Of a stretch of DNA of 64,000 bases, positions 54,527 to 63,974 are shown in pieces. Every line of letters starts with the position of its first letter. Position 1 is the first letter of the stretch. Under the pieces are notes generated by a model. The model did not search any database, was not told where the DNA came from, and saw nothing but the letters and a program-made list of their open reading frames with translations. The stretch is taken from contig JALOBU010000005.1 of assembly GCA_023228145.1 (NCBI GenBank), forward strand, positions 103,695 to 167,694. The letters are read 5' to 3'. Made by a program: the position numbers and the translations under genes. This stretch comes from Bacteroidales bacterium. Lineage in GTDB: Bacteria > Bacteroidota > Bacteroidia > Bacteroidales > CAIWKO01.

Positions 54527-57500
54527 ATGTTAAATACTAATAAGTTATTACTCACCTTAGTTATATTATTAACTACTTTCTATTTTATACAAGCACAACC
54601 GGGTTGTCCAAATGTTGAAGCGGGAAACAATGTTACGGTAAACTGTAACAGTCCCTGCACAACACTGACTGCTTCCTGCCTTGCCACGGGAGCTACAACA
54701 ACATACACTGCTTCATCCATACCTTACAATCCTCCGTATCCTTATAATGCCGGAACACCAATTCTTGTAAACATTGATGACAAATGGAGCAATGTTATTA
54801 ATTTGCCTTTTACTTTTTGTTTTTATGGTAATGCATACAACCAAATTATCTGCGGTTCAAATGGAGTTATTACTTTCAACACCAACGTAGCCAATGGTTA
54901 TTGTGCCTGGTCATATTCCGCGTCCATACCCTCAACTTCGCTTTTTGCCAATACTATTTTCGGGCCCTATCATGATATTGACCCTGCTGTGTCAGGAAAT
55001 ATGTATTATTCCATACTTGGTTCTTATCCGTGCAGGACTTTCTGTGTAAGTTGGTACAATGTTGCTATGTATTCCAGTAGTTGCAATTCCATGAAAGCCA
55101 CCCACATGATTGTTTTATATGAAAACACAAATGTTATTGAAGTTTACATGAAAAGCAAACCGGTTTGCTCTTCATGGAATGGCGGCAGGGCATGTATTGG
55201 TGTGCAAAACTCCAGTGCATCGGCAGGTGTTGTTGCACCGGGGCGCAATACAAGTGTTTGGACAGCTACCAATGAGGCATGGCGTTTTACTCCATCGGGA
55301 ACACCCAACTATACTTTGACATGGTGGCAGGGTGGTACTCAAATAGGAACGGGGTCAACTATTACTGTTTGCCCAACCACGGCAACCACTTATACTGCCC
55401 AGGTTGATTACAGTTTATGCACGGGGAGCAACCTTACATTAACAGATAATGTTACTGTAAACGTAAATAATGCTACAAATGTTAGTGTCACACCAACTTC
55501 TGCCACGGTATGTAACGGACAAAGCACAACGCTTACAGCATCGGGAGGCACTTCATACACATGGGCTCCGGGCACTGGATTAAATACTACAAGCGGCCCT
55601 ACCGTTATTGCAACACCAACACAGACAACAACTTATACCATGACAGGAATTTCTCCTAACGGCTGTACTTCCAACATTCCCATTACTATTAACGTAAATC
55701 AAAACCCCGCTCCTTCCATTACGCCTTCAGCTCCATCAATTTGCCCCGGAAATTCGGTCAATCTTGTCGCAGGAGGAGCAAACTCATATTCATGGTCGCC
55801 TTCAACCGGCCTCAGCTGTACAAACTGCCCTAACCCGACAGCCACATTATCCAGCCCAACAACTTATATTGTTACTGCACAAAGTTCTGCAGGATGTACA
55901 GGTTCCACAACTGTTACCGTTTCCATTTATCCTGTACCAAGTGTTACAGTAACACCGGCTTCTGCTGCCATCTGCAACGGGAACTCAGTGGGTCTGACAG
56001 CAAACGGTGCAAGCACTTATTCATGGACACCGTCCACAGGGCTCAGTTGTACAAATTGCCCCAACCCAACAGCAAATCCTACAGTCCAGACAACTTATTC
56101 CGTTACAGGCACATCAACACAAGGTTGCACAAACTCCACTACTATTACCGTATCTATAAACCCCAACCCAAACGTAACTATCACACCTGCCAACCCCGTG
56201 ATATGTTTCAGTGACTCCATAACATTAACCGCTAATGGTGCCACAGCATATTCATGGTCACCCGCAACAGGGCTGTCATCAACAAGCGGTAGCGTTGTTC
56301 ACGCATCGCCACCGCAAACAACCACTTATACCATAACAGGAACTTCCGGTGCAGGATGTGTTTCAACTGCAAACATAACGCTGGTAGTGCATCCCATCCC
56401 AACATCGTCCTTCACTGTGTCGGCACCCAATTGTACGGGTAACACAGCCACAATAAACTATACAGGAACAGGCACTGCAGGGGCTTCGTACGCATGGAAT
56501 TTTGCCGGAGGCAACGCCAGTCCGGGCACAGGGCAAGGGCCACATCAGGTTACATGGGCATCGCCGGGAAGTTATAATGTGTCTCTGACAGTAACCGAAA
56601 ATAACTGTACATCTCCAACTACATCACATACGGTGCTTGTAAGCAATCTCAGCACCAACCCCGCCTCACATACTGATGTCATCTGTTTCGGCGAAAACAA
56701 TGGTACGGCAACAGTATATCCCATTAATGGTTCTGAACCATACTCCTACTATTGGAGCACATCCCCACCTCAGTCTGGGCAAACAGCCAGCGGGCTCATC
56801 ATAGGAACTTATTATGTTACCATAACTGACAGCGTTGGATGCACCACCACCGAATCGATAACTATATCTCAACCACCCTTGTTGCAACTTTATGTAACTC
56901 ATCAGGACGAAGGCTGTGAAAGCAGTTGTGACGGAACTATCTCTACCAATGTTTCCGGTGGTGTAATGCCTTACGATTATGACTGGAGTTGTTCCGGTAT
57001 GCATACATCAAGCATCATGAATGTCTGCACAGGAACCTGCGATATAACTGTTACCGATGCAAACAATTGCACCGTGAATGGCTCGGCCACTATCATAACC
57101 AATTCTCCTATTGAAGCGGCAGCCATTACCGACTCAAGGACAGTTTTGATGCCGGGTGTTATCACTTTCTACTTCACAGGAAGCGGGGCATCAAGTTTTA
57201 TGTGGTATTTCGGCGACGGGAGCACATCCACGCAAATGAATCCAACACATCAATATACCGAAGAAGGCGAGTACACGATGCTGCTTGTTGTTAATTCCGG
57301 AGCACCGGACTATTGCCTGGATTCCATCACCATGATTATCACTGTTGTTCAACCATCCGAAGTTACCATTCCAAATTTTTTCTCCCCCAATGGCGATGAC
57401 AGCAACCCTACTTTTAAAATCGAATCAAAAAGCATGAAATCCGAACACATGGAAATCTATAACCGCTGGGGCAAAAAAATATTTGAATGGAGTGAAGTAG

Positions 57501-57631
57501 GTGGTGAATGGGACGGAAAAAGCCAATCGAGTGTGAACGAAGCCGAAGGAACTTATTTTTATATCTTCACCGGGGAAGGTAATGATGGCAAGGATTTCAG
57601 AATGCGTGGCTGTGTGACACTGATGAGATAA
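54527..57631 (+). CDS. Large surface protein with repeated Ig-like domains and type B T9SS end
   Basis: The 1034-aa protein has a signal peptide (about 1-24), then a beta-rich N-terminal domain (about 35-265). Five near-identical Ig-like repeats of about 78 residues follow (about 310-640). Each has a Cys pair and a phrase such as TYSWTPSTGLSCTNCPNPTA. A PKD domain and more Ig-like units come next. The C-terminus (about 945-1034) is the gliding motility-associated, type B, T9SS sorting domain, starting IPNFFSPNGDDSNPTFKI. It is probably a cell-surface adhesin. The repeats differ by substitution, which suggests recent internal duplication. Confidence 0.92.
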   Translation: MLNTNKLLLTLVILLTTFYFIQAQPGCPNVEAGNNVTVNCNSPCTTLTASCLATGATTTYTASSIPYNPPYPYNAGTPILVNIDDKWSNVINLPFTFCFYGNAYNQIICGSNGVITFNTNVANGYCAWSYSASIPSTSLFANTIFGPYHDIDPAVSGNMYYSILGSYPCRTFCVSWYNVAMYSSSCNSMKATHMIVLYENTNVIEVYMKSKPVCSSWNGGRACIGVQNSSASAGVVAPGRNTSVWTATNEAWRFTPSGTPNYTLTWWQGGTQIGTGSTITVCPTTATTYTAQVDYSLCTGSNLTLTDNVTVNVNNATNVSVTPTSATVCNGQSTTLTASGGTSYTWAPGTGLNTTSGPTVIATPTQTTTYTMTGISPNGCTSNIPITINVNQNPAPSITPSAPSICPGNSVNLVAGGANSYSWSPSTGLSCTNCPNPTATLSSPTTYIVTAQSSAGCTGSTTVTVSIYPVPSVTVTPASAAICNGNSVGLTANGASTYSWTPSTGLSCTNCPNPTANPTVQTTYSVTGTSTQGCTNSTTITVSINPNPNVTITPANPVICFSDSITLTANGATAYSWSPATGLSSTSGSVVHASPPQTTTYTITGTSGAGCVSTANITLVVHPIPTSSFTVSAPNCTGNTATINYTGTGTAGASYAWNFAGGNASPGTGQGPHQVTWASPGSYNVSLTVTENNCTSPTTSHTVLVSNLSTNPASHTDVICFGENNGTATVYPINGSEPYSYYWSTSPPQSGQTASGLIIGTYYVTITDSVGCTTTESITISQPPLLQLYVTHQDEGCESSCDGTISTNVSGGVMPYDYDWSCSGMHTSSIMNVCTGTCDITVTDANNCTVNGSATIITNSPIEAAAITDSRTVLMPGVITFYFTGSGASSFMWYFGDGSTSTQMNPTHQYTEEGEYTMLLVVNSGAPDYCLDSITMIITVVQPSEVTIPNFFSPNGDDSNPTFKIESKSMKSEHMEIYNRWGKKIFEWSEVGGEWDGKSQSSVNEAEGTYFYIFTGEGNDGKDFRMRGCVTLMR

Positions 57632-57699
57632 TTTTTATCTTTACTTTTGTAATTAATCAGGAATAAACCGAATGTTTTTATTTCTTTAAATTTTTATTA

Positions 57700-58635
57700 A
57701 TGAAAGTAGCTAATAACATCCTCGAACTTATAGGTAAAACGCCTCTAGTAAAACTTAACCGCCTTGGAAAAGATTGCCATGCAACACTCTACGGGAAGCT
57801 GGAATATTTCAACCCTGCTTCATCCGTAAAAGACAGGATAGCCCTGACGATGATTGAAGATGCCGAAACTCAAAAGAAAATCAATAAAGACACCATCATT
57901 ATAGAGCCTACGAGTGGCAACACAGGTGTCGGCCTGGCCATGGTTTGCGCCGTAAAAGGCTACCGCCTTATTCTTACTATGCCTGCCAACATGAGCGAAG
58001 AACGTAAAAAAATTGTGAGGGGATTTGGAGCTGAAGTTGTAACAACACCTGCCGCTGAAGGCATGAGCGGAGCTATTAAAAAAGCGGAGGAATTGGCAAG
58101 CATTCACAAACCATCCTTTATTCCCATGCAGTTTGATAACCCTTCAAACCCTCTGGCACATATAAAAACCACAGCCGAAGAAATATGGAACGATACGGAT
58201 GGAATGGTAGATATTTTTGTTGCCGGTGTGGGCTCCGGAGGTACTATTGCCGGAGTAGCTGAAGCATTAAAAAATAAGAAAAAAAGCATTAAAATAATTG
58301 CTGTAGAACCAAAAGATTCTCCCGTATTGTCAGGAGGGAAACCCGGAATACATAAAATACAGGGGATAGGAGCTGGCTTTGTCCCTAAGGTACTTGATAT
58401 CAGCAAGCTGGACGAAATCGTTGAAGTTTGCTACATTGATGCTATTGAAACCACAAAAAGACTAATTAAGGAAGAAGGAATTTTCTGCGGTATTTCTTCC
58501 GGGGCCAATGCATGGGCTGCAAGACAGGAAGCTTTAAAACCGGAAAATAAAGGAAAAATCATCGTTTTTATTGTATGCGACACAGCAGAAAGGTACCTTA
58601 CAACAGAATTGTTTAATTTTGACGATCATGGATAG
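57700..58635 (+). CDS. cysK: Cysteine synthase A
   Basis: The 311-aa PLP enzyme makes cysteine from O-acetylserine and sulfide. It has GKTPLVKLNRL, the PLP-lysine in NPASSVKDRIAL near residue 43, the substrate loop EPTSGNTGVGLA near 68, and the phosphate-binding GVGSGGTIAGVA near 175. The gene overlaps the next one by eight bases, so cysteine synthase and serine acetyltransferase are made together. Confidence 0.96.
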   Translation: MKVANNILELIGKTPLVKLNRLGKDCHATLYGKLEYFNPASSVKDRIALTMIEDAETQKKINKDTIIIEPTSGNTGVGLAMVCAVKGYRLILTMPANMSEERKKIVRGFGAEVVTTPAAEGMSGAIKKAEELASIHKPSFIPMQFDNPSNPLAHIKTTAEEIWNDTDGMVDIFVAGVGSGGTIAGVAEALKNKKKSIKIIAVEPKDSPVLSGGKPGIHKIQGIGAGFVPKVLDISKLDEIVEVCYIDAIETTKRLIKEEGIFCGISSGANAWAARQEALKPENKGKIIVFIVCDTAERYLTTELFNFDDHG

Positions 58636-59509
58636 ACACAACAACAAAAATATTTTTGACACCGTAGTTGCCGAGTTAGGAAATAAAGAGAAATATCAGG
58701 TTCTCCACCACCGGACAGCTAACAGTATGCCTATGCCTTCTATTGAGAGTTTGAATCAGTTGATGGAACTTCTTAAAGCAGTATTGTTTCCCGGATTTTA
58801 CGGGCAGTCAGAAGTTCAGGGCGAAAACATAAGCTACTATGTGGGAGCCAATCTGGACAATGTGTTACGCATACTCTCAGAACAAATTAAAAGAGGGTTT
58901 TGTTTTTCCTGTGAAAAGGAATTAATGCTGTGCAACGACTGCGAAATAAAAGCCAAAGATGTCTCCATGAAATTCCTGTCACGCCTTCCACATATCAAGT
59001 ACATGCTCTCCACTGATGTTGTGGCTGCCTTCAATGGCGACCCGGCAGCAAAAAACTTCGGAGAAGCCATTTTCTGCTATCCCAGTATTTCAGCACTTAC
59101 CTACTATCGTATTGCCCACGAATTGCTCTTGCTTGAAGTGCCACTGATACCACGCATCATCACAGAAATGTCACATTCACTCACCGGAATTGACATACAC
59201 CCCGGGGCTACCATAGGAGAATATTTTTTTATTGACCACGGCACAGGAGTAGTTATCGGAGAAACAACAATAATTGGAAATAATGTCAGGCTGTATCAGG
59301 GTGTTACACTGGGCGCCAAAAGTTTCCCTCTGGACGAAAACGGCAAACCCATCAAGGGAATACCCAGGCATCCCATAGTGGAAGACAATGTCATTATTTA
59401 CTCCAATTCTACCATACTGGGGCGCATCACTATTGGCAAAGGCGCTGTCATAGGCGGCAACCAATGGATTACTCACGATGTGCCATCCGAAACAAAAGTT
59501 GTGGAATAG
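58628..59509 (+). CDS. cysE: Serine O-acetyltransferase
   Basis: The 293-aa enzyme transfers acetyl from acetyl-CoA to serine, the first step of cysteine synthesis. The catalytic left-handed beta-helix includes DIHPGATIGEYFFIDHGTGVVIGETTIIGNNVRLYQGVTLGA, with the catalytic His and Asp. An N-terminal helical region (about 1-150) is longer than in E. coli. The ATG at 58628 lies inside the end of cysK, indicating translational coupling; a start at 58571 is unlikely. The 238 bp that follow hold no gene. Confidence 0.93.
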   Translation: MDRHNNKNIFDTVVAELGNKEKYQVLHHRTANSMPMPSIESLNQLMELLKAVLFPGFYGQSEVQGENISYYVGANLDNVLRILSEQIKRGFCFSCEKELMLCNDCEIKAKDVSMKFLSRLPHIKYMLSTDVVAAFNGDPAAKNFGEAIFCYPSISALTYYRIAHELLLLEVPLIPRIITEMSHSLTGIDIHPGATIGEYFFIDHGTGVVIGETTIIGNNVRLYQGVTLGAKSFPLDENGKPIKGIPRHPIVEDNVIIYSNSTILGRITIGKGAVIGGNQWITHDVPSETKVVE

Positions 59510-59747
59510 GCTTTATTAAAAAAGTTTTGAATCTAATAATGAACACTGAGAACATTGATTTTTAACATTTATACCGATACGGTATCTGTAATAGTCCAAT
59601 AAATTGTACTATAACAGCTACTCTATCGGCATTATACAATAAAAAGTTGGTTTAAATCATATCAAATAATGGTATTACCCATTCTCTAAAGGGATTGTTG
59701 AAAATCAATTTCAAAATTCAAACCAGTTTTATAAAAAATTTAAAATT

Positions 59748-60212
59748 ATGCGAAGAAAAGTTTTGTACGAAGACCCTGAAAAAATAGAGCAGATTATAAA
59801 AAAATGTGATGCCTGCAATGTGGGTATGGTTGATGAAAACAACCTTCCCTATGTTGTGCCTTTTAATTTTGGTTATAAGGATAAATGTATTTACCTGCAC
59901 TCAGGGCAGGAAGGGCGTAAGATGGACATACTGCGCAAAAATAAGCAGGTGTGTGTTTCGTTCAGCACCGACCATCAGATGGCATACCAGCATCCTGATG
60001 TGGCCTGCAGCTACCTTTTGAAATACCGAAGCGTTCAGGCTTTCGGGCATGTGGAATTTATAGAAGATGCTGAAGGGAAAGTGGAAGCCCTGAACATCAT
60101 CATGAAACATTATACGGGAAAAGAATTCAAATACGGCGCCCCGTCAATAAGGGAAGTGGCGTGCTATAAGGTGGTGATAGATAAAATGTACGGAAAGGAG
60201 TTTGGGTATTAG
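59748..60212 (+). CDS. Pyridoxamine 5'-phosphate oxidase-like flavoprotein
   Basis: The 154-aa protein has the split-barrel flavin-binding fold of the NimA/PNPOx-like group. It has NVGMVDENNLPYVVPFNFGYKDKCIYLHSG in the first half, then GRKMDILRKNKQVCVSF and KYRSVQAFGHVEFIEDAEGK. Such proteins bind FMN or haem; NimA-type members reduce nitroimidazoles. A particular substrate cannot be assigned. Confidence 0.88.
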   Translation: MRRKVLYEDPEKIEQIIKKCDACNVGMVDENNLPYVVPFNFGYKDKCIYLHSGQEGRKMDILRKNKQVCVSFSTDHQMAYQHPDVACSYLLKYRSVQAFGHVEFIEDAEGKVEALNIIMKHYTGKEFKYGAPSIREVACYKVVIDKMYGKEFGY

Positions 60213-60227
60213 GCTGTTAGGTGGATA

Positions 60228-60311
60228 GGTTGGAAGGTTGGAAGGTTGGAAGGTTGGAAGGTTGGAAGGTTGAAAGGTTGGAAGGTTGGAAGGTTGAAAG
60301 GTTGGAAGGTT
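60228..60311. repeat. Tandem 8-bp repeat GGTTGGAA
   Basis: About ten and a half units of GGTTGGAA run without a break, two of them as GGTTGAAA. They end 27 bp upstream of the recombinase gene. Simple 8-base repeats are prone to slippage. They hold no gene, and the next transcript must start in or after them. Confidence 0.93.
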
Positions 60312-60337
60312 AATAAGTTTGAGTTATTTTTGTTTCG

Positions 60338-61804
60338 ATGAAAGAAATAGTATTAAAACCGGTAAATCATCGTGGGGCGGAGCGTCTGCTGGTGATTTTT
60401 CCTTACGATAAGGAGTTAATACCGCTGATAAAGAAAGTGGACGGCGCTACCTTCAGCGCAACGCATAAGAGCTGGCATGTTCCGAATACGATGGAAACCA
60501 TCCGGGAGTTGTTCGGCATCTTTAAAGGCAAAGCATGGGTGGATACATCCGCAGTTTTCAATGTTAACCCCTTTACCGGCGAAAGCCAGGCGGATACTAA
60601 AACGAAAACTGCATGCATGGATGTGAAATTGCCTAACAACAAAACAACAACTGAAGGTAACGAAAAATCTGATGTCACCCCCTTGTTCAGGTATAAAAAA
60701 GCAAGTGGCAGTGTGATGATGGAAATTTTGGATGAGAAAAAGATTATACTGAAATTTCCTTTTGCAAAACATCATGTTGCCAGAATGAAGATGCTCCCTT
60801 ACTACTTCTGGGATAAAGAGAAACAACACTGGACTTTCCCCTATTCACCAAGCATTAAAGAAGAAATAGAAAAATATTTCGGGCGGTTTGGTTATGAGAT
60901 TAAATGCAGGCTTGTAACAAGAAAAACAACAGAGCAAAAAGAGAAGAAAAATTATGGGAATGAAAGAAAAATTCCTGACGAGTATCTCGAAAAACTCAAA
61001 CTGAAACGATATAGTGAAAATACCATAAGGACATATACCGGTGCATTTTCTGATTTTATCAATTATTTTGGCACGAAGGAACTGCATGAAATAGGTGATC
61101 ATGACATTAAGGATTACATGATGTATCTTGTTGATAAGCGTAAGGTGTCTGCATCGTTTCAGAACCAAATAATCAATGCGATAAAGTTTTACTATGAAAA
61201 AGTTCTTGGCCGTGAAAAAATGAAGCAAATTTCTATTGAAAGACCTTTCAAGGAAAAATTTCTTCCTGTTGTTCTCAGCGAAGAGGAAGTACAAAGACTC
61301 TTAAACAGTATTGACAACCTGAAGCATAAATGTATACTACTGACCATTTATTCTGCAGGATTACGAATAAGTGAAGTTGTCAATTTAAAAATTAAAGATA
61401 TTGACAGGAACAGAATGGATATCATTGTGCATAATGCCAAAGGCAGAAAAGACAGATATACCCTGCTTTCAAAAAAGTTGCTCGGCTACCTTGATGAATA
61501 TTTAAAAATACACAAGCCAAAAGAATGGCTTTTTGAAGGGCAGGATGGCGGCGCTTATTCAGAGAGCAGCATCCAAAGTATTTTCAGGCAGGCCTGCCGC
61601 AATGCTGGTATTAAGAAAAAAGCCACAGTTCATACGCTCCGGCACAGTTTTGCCACACACCTTCTGGAGCGCGGAACGGATCTGCGTTATATACAGACCC
61701 TGCTCGGACACTCATCGAGCAAAACTACCGAGATATATACCCACATCACACGGAAAGGAATGGAGCAAATAGAAAGTCCGTTGGACAAAATGAATTTTGA
61801 ATAG
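60338..61804 (+). CDS. Tyrosine recombinase with a duplicated N-terminal domain
   Basis: The 488-aa protein has a complete catalytic set: Arg343 (SAGLRIS), a Lys near 368-371, His432 and Arg435 (HTLRHS), His458 (LGH) and Tyr467 (EIYTHI), as in XerC/D and integron integrases. A SAM-like core-binding domain fills about 214-305. Two copies of a 47-residue unit stand at the N-terminus (about 18-64 and 136-183). Each has a FPY/FPF start and a KxWxxP core (KSWHVP, KQHWTFP). This pattern resembles the HARP-type domain of SMARCAL1 helicases, which recognises branched DNA. The gene lies next to a hairpin-bounded cassette, so it may act on it. Confidence 0.88.
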   Translation: MKEIVLKPVNHRGAERLLVIFPYDKELIPLIKKVDGATFSATHKSWHVPNTMETIRELFGIFKGKAWVDTSAVFNVNPFTGESQADTKTKTACMDVKLPNNKTTTEGNEKSDVTPLFRYKKASGSVMMEILDEKKIILKFPFAKHHVARMKMLPYYFWDKEKQHWTFPYSPSIKEEIEKYFGRFGYEIKCRLVTRKTTEQKEKKNYGNERKIPDEYLEKLKLKRYSENTIRTYTGAFSDFINYFGTKELHEIGDHDIKDYMMYLVDKRKVSASFQNQIINAIKFYYEKVLGREKMKQISIERPFKEKFLPVVLSEEEVQRLLNSIDNLKHKCILLTIYSAGLRISEVVNLKIKDIDRNRMDIIVHNAKGRKDRYTLLSKKLLGYLDEYLKIHKPKEWLFEGQDGGAYSESSIQSIFRQACRNAGIKKKATVHTLRHSFATHLLERGTDLRYIQTLLGHSSSKTTEIYTHITRKGMEQIESPLDKMNFE

Positions 61805-62245
61805 TGTTATTATTTTGAATATTAAGAGATTAATTTTGATTTTTAAATAGCTATGATCACACATGCAACTTTTTGAAATAAATTTTATTTTTTGTAATAC
61901 TGATATAAAATTTTTATATAAATTTACAAGGAGAAATAAAAGGAGATACAAAGTTTTAAGAACTTATATTACTAATAATTAACTGATTAAAAACAATAAA
62001 TAAAATAGCTGCGACCAAAAGGATAAAGTAGGAATATCAGCAATGCGGCAACACAATAGTTATGGGCAAGTTTATGAAACAACCAAACGGACAGCGGACA
62101 AGAGAACCACCGTAATTATATTACGACACTCGGACAAGGTATCATTTGACCTTAAACAAATTGAAGTGAAGACCAGCCATCACTTTAAAAAACGGGGCGC
62201 GACCGAAAAGCCAGACGAGTAGGAAACTTTAAATCAATTAAAAAG
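61805..62245. other. Gene-poor stretch with candidate recombination start point
   Basis: This AT-rich 440-bp stretch separates the recombinase from the next gene. At 62059-62067 it holds GTTATGGGC, the exact reverse complement of the first nine bases of the hairpin at 63769. A 59-codon frame from 62043 to 62222 exists, but I see no homology or coding support for it and do not call it a gene. If the cassette model is right, the part before 62059 would hold the primary attachment site. Confidence 0.5.
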
Positions 62246-63058
62246 ATGAAGATAAGAACAATAAATACAATCGCAATCGCTGTAATGACAGCATTTTTAA
62301 TGACCGCTTGTGGCGGTTCAGGTAATTCGGACAAAAAGAAAAGTGGCGACCTTCCACTTGAAGTTGACAAAACAATTAGTGGAGCATTTTCGGAAAGTTT
62401 TGAAGTGACTAACGCAGTTTTGAAGATTAGCGAACAATCTTTTGGAACTAAGTTATTAGTAGAAATTAAAAGAACTTCTGCCGATTTGCCACTTGACCCA
62501 AATGATGCACAAGTTTGCGGAGTTGGAGCAGGTAAATCGTTTGAGTGGTGTATTTCTGCTGATGTTTTAGGTGAGAGCAATATGCCTGTTGAAACTAATC
62601 TTGACAAGTATGGCTATGACCCGTTTGAAAAATCACTTTCATTAAAGAGCGGAGAAACTATTTGGCTTGAGTTTTCTCTTGGCTACAATTCAGAGTTAGA
62701 AACTGACCCTTCTAAAGCTAAAAAAGTAAAGCTAACTTCAAGTTTAGAAAAGCGTGATATGTCAGGCTATTCTTCATCTTCAAGCAGTTCAACTTCTTCA
62801 AGTTCAAATAGTGGTAGTGAAGATTGGGACGCAGTTTTGAAAAGCTATGAGAACTATATTGACCAATACATCAAATTGATGAAAAAGGCAAAAAATGGAG
62901 ATGCTTCAGCTATGACAGAATATGTTGAAATGATGGAGAAAGCAACAGATTTGGCGGAGAAAATGGAAAGTGCAGGTGACGACCTTTCAACAACACAAAT
63001 GAACAAATTTTTGAAACTTCAAACGAAGTTGACAAATGCAGCAATGGAAATGTATTAA
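62246..63058 (+). CDS. Lipoprotein with poly-Ser linker (DUF6591-like)
   Basis: The 270-aa protein has a lipoprotein signal (MKIRTINTIAIAVMTAFLMTAC). A beta-rich domain fills about 40-165. A serine-rich linker (about 168-185) leads to a helical domain at about 188-270, with WDAVLKSYENYIDQYIKLMKKAKNGD. The helical end resembles DUF6591. It is the first gene in the candidate cassette and ends at a strong terminator. Confidence 0.75.
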   Translation: MKIRTINTIAIAVMTAFLMTACGGSGNSDKKKSGDLPLEVDKTISGAFSESFEVTNAVLKISEQSFGTKLLVEIKRTSADLPLDPNDAQVCGVGAGKSFEWCISADVLGESNMPVETNLDKYGYDPFEKSLSLKSGETIWLEFSLGYNSELETDPSKAKKVKLTSSLEKRDMSGYSSSSSSSTSSSSNSGSEDWDAVLKSYENYIDQYIKLMKKAKNGDASAMTEYVEMMEKATDLAEKMESAGDDLSTTQMNKFLKLQTKLTNAAMEMY

Positions 63059-63065
63059 AACTATT

Positions 63066-63102
63066 CAAGTGGTTTGGCTTCGCCAAACCACTTGTTTTTT
63101 TT
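63066..63102 (+). terminator. Rho-independent terminator of the lipoprotein gene
   Basis: A perfect 13-bp stem (CAAGTGGTTTGGC, loop TTC, then its complement) is followed by eight T. It sits eight bases beyond the lipoprotein stop codon. Confidence 0.95.
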
Positions 63103-63110
63103 AATTAAAT

Positions 63111-63752
63111 ATGAACTATTTAATCTATCATCCGAAAAGACAAGTTTCAGAAATTGGAAACCTAAAAGTTTATCACGACAGTTTTGGGCATAACGAAGAC
63201 CCTTATGTTTGGAACAAGAAATTTTTGCATTCATTCTGCCACATCACGCAGATTAAACCAGAAGTTGGAAGTCGAATATTTTGGATTTCAGGCGACACTT
63301 ATCCCGACTTTAATAAACTAAATTGTGATTGTGTTTTTGTAGTTAAAGAGAAAAGATATTGGACAACAGCAAACAAAATTGAAATTACTGACCCAATCGT
63401 TGACAATGAACAAACCTTTCGACATCATTATAATTGGGTTAATCCACCTTATCACGAACACCCATTTAAAAAGAGAAGACGATATACATTAAAAGCAGAC
63501 GAGAATAAAAGTTTCCAACCGCAGGACAAAAATCAGAACCTTATTGACATTGTTCCATTTCTAAACGACAAAGGAATTTCCGTTGAATTTTTAAGAAGTT
63601 CAATAAGCAGAACAATAAATGGTAAACACGCATTAAACTCACGACCTTTCAAATTGCCTGATAAATTGACAGAAGAACTCTATACTTATCTATTAAATTC
63701 TGACATAATAATTATAGGTCAAATGATTGAATATAAACATCCTAACAGCTAA
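63111..63752 (+). CDS. Unknown protein in the candidate cassette
   Basis: The 213-aa soluble protein has no signal peptide or membrane segment and no family that I recognise. It is rich in His, Asn, Lys and aromatic residues. Its start is nine bases beyond the terminator T-tract, in front of which no obvious promoter is seen, so expression may need readthrough. It is the last gene before the hairpin site. Confidence 0.7.
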   Translation: MNYLIYHPKRQVSEIGNLKVYHDSFGHNEDPYVWNKKFLHSFCHITQIKPEVGSRIFWISGDTYPDFNKLNCDCVFVVKEKRYWTTANKIEITDPIVDNEQTFRHHYNWVNPPYHEHPFKKRRRYTLKADENKSFQPQDKNQNLIDIVPFLNDKGISVEFLRSSISRTINGKHALNSRPFKLPDKLTEELYTYLLNSDIIIIGQMIEYKHPNS

Positions 63753-63768
63753 AATGACAAGAAAACCA

Positions 63769-63902
63769 GCCCATAACAGCACCTATAAGAAATTGGCGGT
63801 TCAGTGGTTAAATCAAGCTTTGTGCTTCTATCAAAGTTCGTGCTTGGCTGACAGTTTTATGCTTCGAAATCGCCAACTTCTTATAGCTGCAAAACGTTAC
63901 CA
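63769..63902 (+). other. Long imperfect hairpin, candidate attC-like site
   Basis: The outer bases TAAC (63774-63777) pair with GTTA (63896-63899). The inner 19-bp arms (63783-63801 and 63868-63886, CTATAAGAAATTGGCGGTT and its complement) pair at 17 of 19 positions. The loop region of 66 bases between the arms is variable. The total of about 134 bp is within the size of known attC sites (about 57-141 bp). It is not a terminator, because no T-tract follows. The core does not match GTTRRRY exactly, so a canonical integron is not claimed. Confidence 0.6.
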
Positions 63903-63920
63903 TTTATATTAAGAAGACTT

Positions 63921-63952
63921 TCTGGAAAATTGATGAATTTATATTAACTTTG
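63921..63952 (+). promoter_or_regulatory. Promoter of the gene entering at the window end
   Basis: TCTG at 63921-63924 (3 of 4 bases of TTTG) and TAACTTTG at 63945-63952, with a 20-bp spacer, match the Bacteroidota boxes. The next start codon is 23 bp downstream. Confidence 0.55.
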
Positions 63953-63974
63953 TAATAACTAAAAAAGTTGCTTT

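Larger units (their letters stand above)
62059..63896 (+). mobile_element. Candidate integron-like gene cassette
   Basis: The unit runs from GTTATGGGC at 62059 to the GTT of the hairpin's right end at 63896. It holds two genes on the plus strand. The hairpin's left end (GCCCATAAC at 63769) is the exact complement of the unit's own first bases. This is what is seen when a circular cassette has inserted by cutting between G and TT. The calls of boundaries and mechanism are inference; no second hairpin copy lies within this window. Confidence 0.45.

Noticed and set aside
62043..62222. Short 59-codon frame before the lipoprotein gene
   Set aside because: No homology, signal or promoter supports it, and it spans the proposed recombination point.
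63066..63102. Second attC-like hairpin after the lipoprotein gene
   Set aside because: A perfect short stem with a three-base loop and eight T is a terminator, unlike the long imperfect hairpin at 63769.
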